Below are positions 62,619 through 64,000 of a stretch of DNA of 64,000 nucleotides, in pieces (position 1 is the first letter of the stretch; each line of letters opens with the position of its first letter). The notes beneath the pieces were generated by a model that worked only from the letters and a program-made list of their open reading frames with translations, made no database searches and was not told the origin of the DNA. Origin of the DNA: Plebeiibacterium sediminum (GTDB taxonomy: Bacteria; Bacteroidota; Bacteroidia; Bacteroidales; Marinilabiliaceae). The stretch lies in assembly GCF_026013605.1 (NCBI RefSeq), contig NZ_JAPDPJ010000002.1, positions 124,001 through 188,000 of the forward strand. Reading direction: 5' to 3'. Made by a program: the position numbers and the translations under genes.

Positions 62619-64000
62619 TTATTTCTTCACTATTTTATGCGTATAAGTTTTTCCGCCATCCTGTATTAAAACAAGGTATAAGCCTTTTGTTAAACTTGAA
62701 ATATCAAGCACACTTTCTGTAAGTTTAACTTTCATAACCATTGAGCCAGAAGTAGAATAAATAGATACTACAGCTTGTTGATTATAATCGTCTGGTAAGT
62801 TAACATTAAGTAACCCACTTGAGGAAGTAGGATAAACAGCATATACATCTGTTGGAAATGCATCTTCATTTTCTGCTAAATCTTCTGATGCAACTGTAGC
62901 AGATTTTAAACTATTTCTTATAAACTGCTGACTTGAGTAATTTGCATTACAATCATCTAAAACAATACTTGCTCCTGTTGCACTTGAGCTATTCTCTACC
63001 CGTAAACACTGGTTGGTTGAACGGTTGATGTAAATGTAATAACCATCGCTGGTCGCTTCTCTTGAGAACATTTCAGACCAGTAACCTTCTTCACAATCGT
63101 ATTGAACAATATTGCCATCCACAGCACGCATACATTTGCCGCTCTTTTTACTTTTAATCAGGAAGTAACCATCACCTATGTTACTTAACGTCCACTGCTG
63201 ACTCCAATAACTACTGTTACAATCAGCTTGAATAATATTGGCATAATTTGAATAGCTTCCATCTTGGAGCTGAATACATTTATTGGTTAATCTGTTGGTC
63301 ATGGTATAAAAATCATCATCAGATGGTGGTGTTGAACTGCAGGATGAAGGAACATTTTCCTGTGCAAAACCGGCAAACCAATGTTTAACTGGTGCAGCAC
63401 AAGCCTCCCAGTCTCCATTATATGCTGTTCCTCCATCAGGATCACCATGATCTAAAAGGTTATCAGGTGCTAAAACATTCCAACTTACATTTCCTGACAT
63501 ATAGGTAATATGGTTAAAGTTAGCACCAAAACCATCTCCTCCGGCCGTGCCTGTTGTTGCAGTACCAAAAGTATCATAACCTTCCGGGGCCCAGTCTGTC
63601 TCAGTAATAACTATTGGAGCCAAGTCTGCAATGGGTTTTACATTGGTATTCCAGGCTGCCTGAAATGCGGTGTAGTTCCTGACTCCTCCCCAATATGCAG
63701 GATAAATATGAACTGCATATCCAATATTATCGCCTGTAATACGATGATTAACATAGCCTTGATAATGCGATTGCCATCCGGAACCTGGAATCCAGCAAAT
63801 ATTATTAGCTCCGTTATTTCGTATCATATCTACCAAAGGCTGAAAATAATTTTTTAAAGCGGCGAAATGTTCATCTCCCACCGATCCCCAATTGCCATTT
63901 ACACCTAAAATATTAACCGGTTCGTTGGCCAACTCAAACATCACATGATCCGCATTTTTTATATAGGAATGAGATGACAAGAAATCCCAAACGGTCTCTA
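62619..64000 (-). CDS. Secreted GH5-type glycanase with ricin-B domain and T9SS signal (5' end outside the window)
   Basis: The frame runs off the right edge, so the start and signal peptide are missing; 460 residues are visible. The first part (about 1-205 of the visible chain) is the C-terminal half of a GH5 barrel, with acid/base Glu in FELANEPVN and nucleophile Glu in VITETDWAPEG. A ricin-type (CBM13) lectin domain (about 225-360) with repeated QLQD/QSxQW motifs follows, and a type IX secretion domain (about 385-453) with IYSTSGSMV and LTKGLYLV ends the protein. It probably cuts beta-linked glucans or mannans outside the cell and is tied to the surface or released via the type IX system. 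Confidence 0.9.
   Translation of the reverse strand, partial: ETVWDFLSSHSYIKNADHVMFELANEPVNILGVNGNWGSVGDEHFAALKNYFQPLVDMIRNNGANNICWIPGSGWQSHYQGYVNHRITGDNIGYAVHIYPAYWGGVRNYTAFQAAWNTNVKPIADLAPIVITETDWAPEGYDTFGTATTGTAGGDGFGANFNHITYMSGNVSWNVLAPDNLLDHGDPDGGTAYNGDWEACAAPVKHWFAGFAQENVPSSCSSTPPSDDDFYTMTNRLTNKCIQLQDGSYSNYANIIQADCNSSYWSQQWTLSNIGDGYFLIKSKKSGKCMRAVDGNIVQYDCEEGYWSEMFSREATSDGYYIYINRSTNQCLRVENSSSATGASIVLDDCNANYSSQQFIRNSLKSATVASEDLAENEDAFPTDVYAVYPTSSSGLLNVNLPDDYNQQAVVSIYSTSGSMVMKVKLTESVLDISSLTKGLYLVLIQDGGKTYTHKIVKK

Noticed and set aside
1-64000. CRISPR arrays, insertion sequences, prophage and SusC/SusD pairs
   Set aside because: No regularly spaced short repeats, transposase motifs, phage proteins or TonB-linked SusC/SusD-type genes were found in the window.

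Overview
The window looks like a chromosome segment of a low-GC member of the Bacteroidota, probably a marine or sediment relative of the Marinilabiliales (the order is an inference). The phylum call rests on: almost no Shine-Dalgarno sites; promoters of the form TTG - about 20 nt - TAnnTTTG; a type IX secretion C-terminal domain (62.6 kb); many SPII lipoproteins with long AT-rich spacers; DUF5777 and DUF4861 families; and LytTR and AraC style regulators.

Layout. 0-4.6 kb: two secreted glycoside-hydrolase genes, one of unrecognised family and one GH20. 4.7-12.4 kb (minus strand): an L-rhamnose catabolic operon (rhaT, rhaA, class II aldolase, rhaB, fucO and a second tandem-domain class II aldolase), divergent from an AraC regulator. 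13.4-20.4 kb (plus): uxaB, uxaA, uxaC, a LacI regulator and a DUF4861 protein. A 32-bp perfect palindrome sits in front of uxaB. 20.6-27.3 kb: chemoreceptor, PEP carboxykinase, a small secreted protein and an LVIVD/DUF4114 lipoprotein. 27.4-34 kb (minus): lacI-kduI-kduD-DUF4861 operon with twin operator-like repeats on its promoter, then a GH2 enzyme. Rhamnose plus galacturonate plus unsaturated-uronate functions point to pectin/rhamnogalacturonan (or ulvan) oligosaccharide use. The polysaccharide lyases, SusC/D pair and the last 2-keto-3-deoxygluconate steps are not in the window.

34-43.8 kb: a fusion of an ATP-grasp ligase to a degenerate M20 peptidase fold; an unlisted 58-residue winged-helix-like gene; an orphan Imm17-like membrane protein; an aldose epimerase; a large secreted protein of unknown function; a TPR histidine kinase with its LytTR regulator; and the tag DNA glycosylase. 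44.1-54.3 kb (plus): a compact envelope redox/metal locus of two di-heme oxidoreductase lipoproteins, two porins, imelysin, a chorismatase/Rid-type protein, two mono-heme lipoproteins and a DUF5777 barrel. It is the best candidate for an under-described system here. It is followed by three tandem copies of a structured repeat of about 143 bp, and then an FMN-binding-like protein.

55.8-64 kb: ybaK, a ferredoxin-fused aldo/keto reductase and a membrane polyferredoxin (minus), two small proteins, a membrane histidine kinase, and the 3' part of a secreted GH5-ricin-T9SS enzyme running off the window end. No tRNA, rRNA, CRISPR array, insertion sequence or phage gene was seen.
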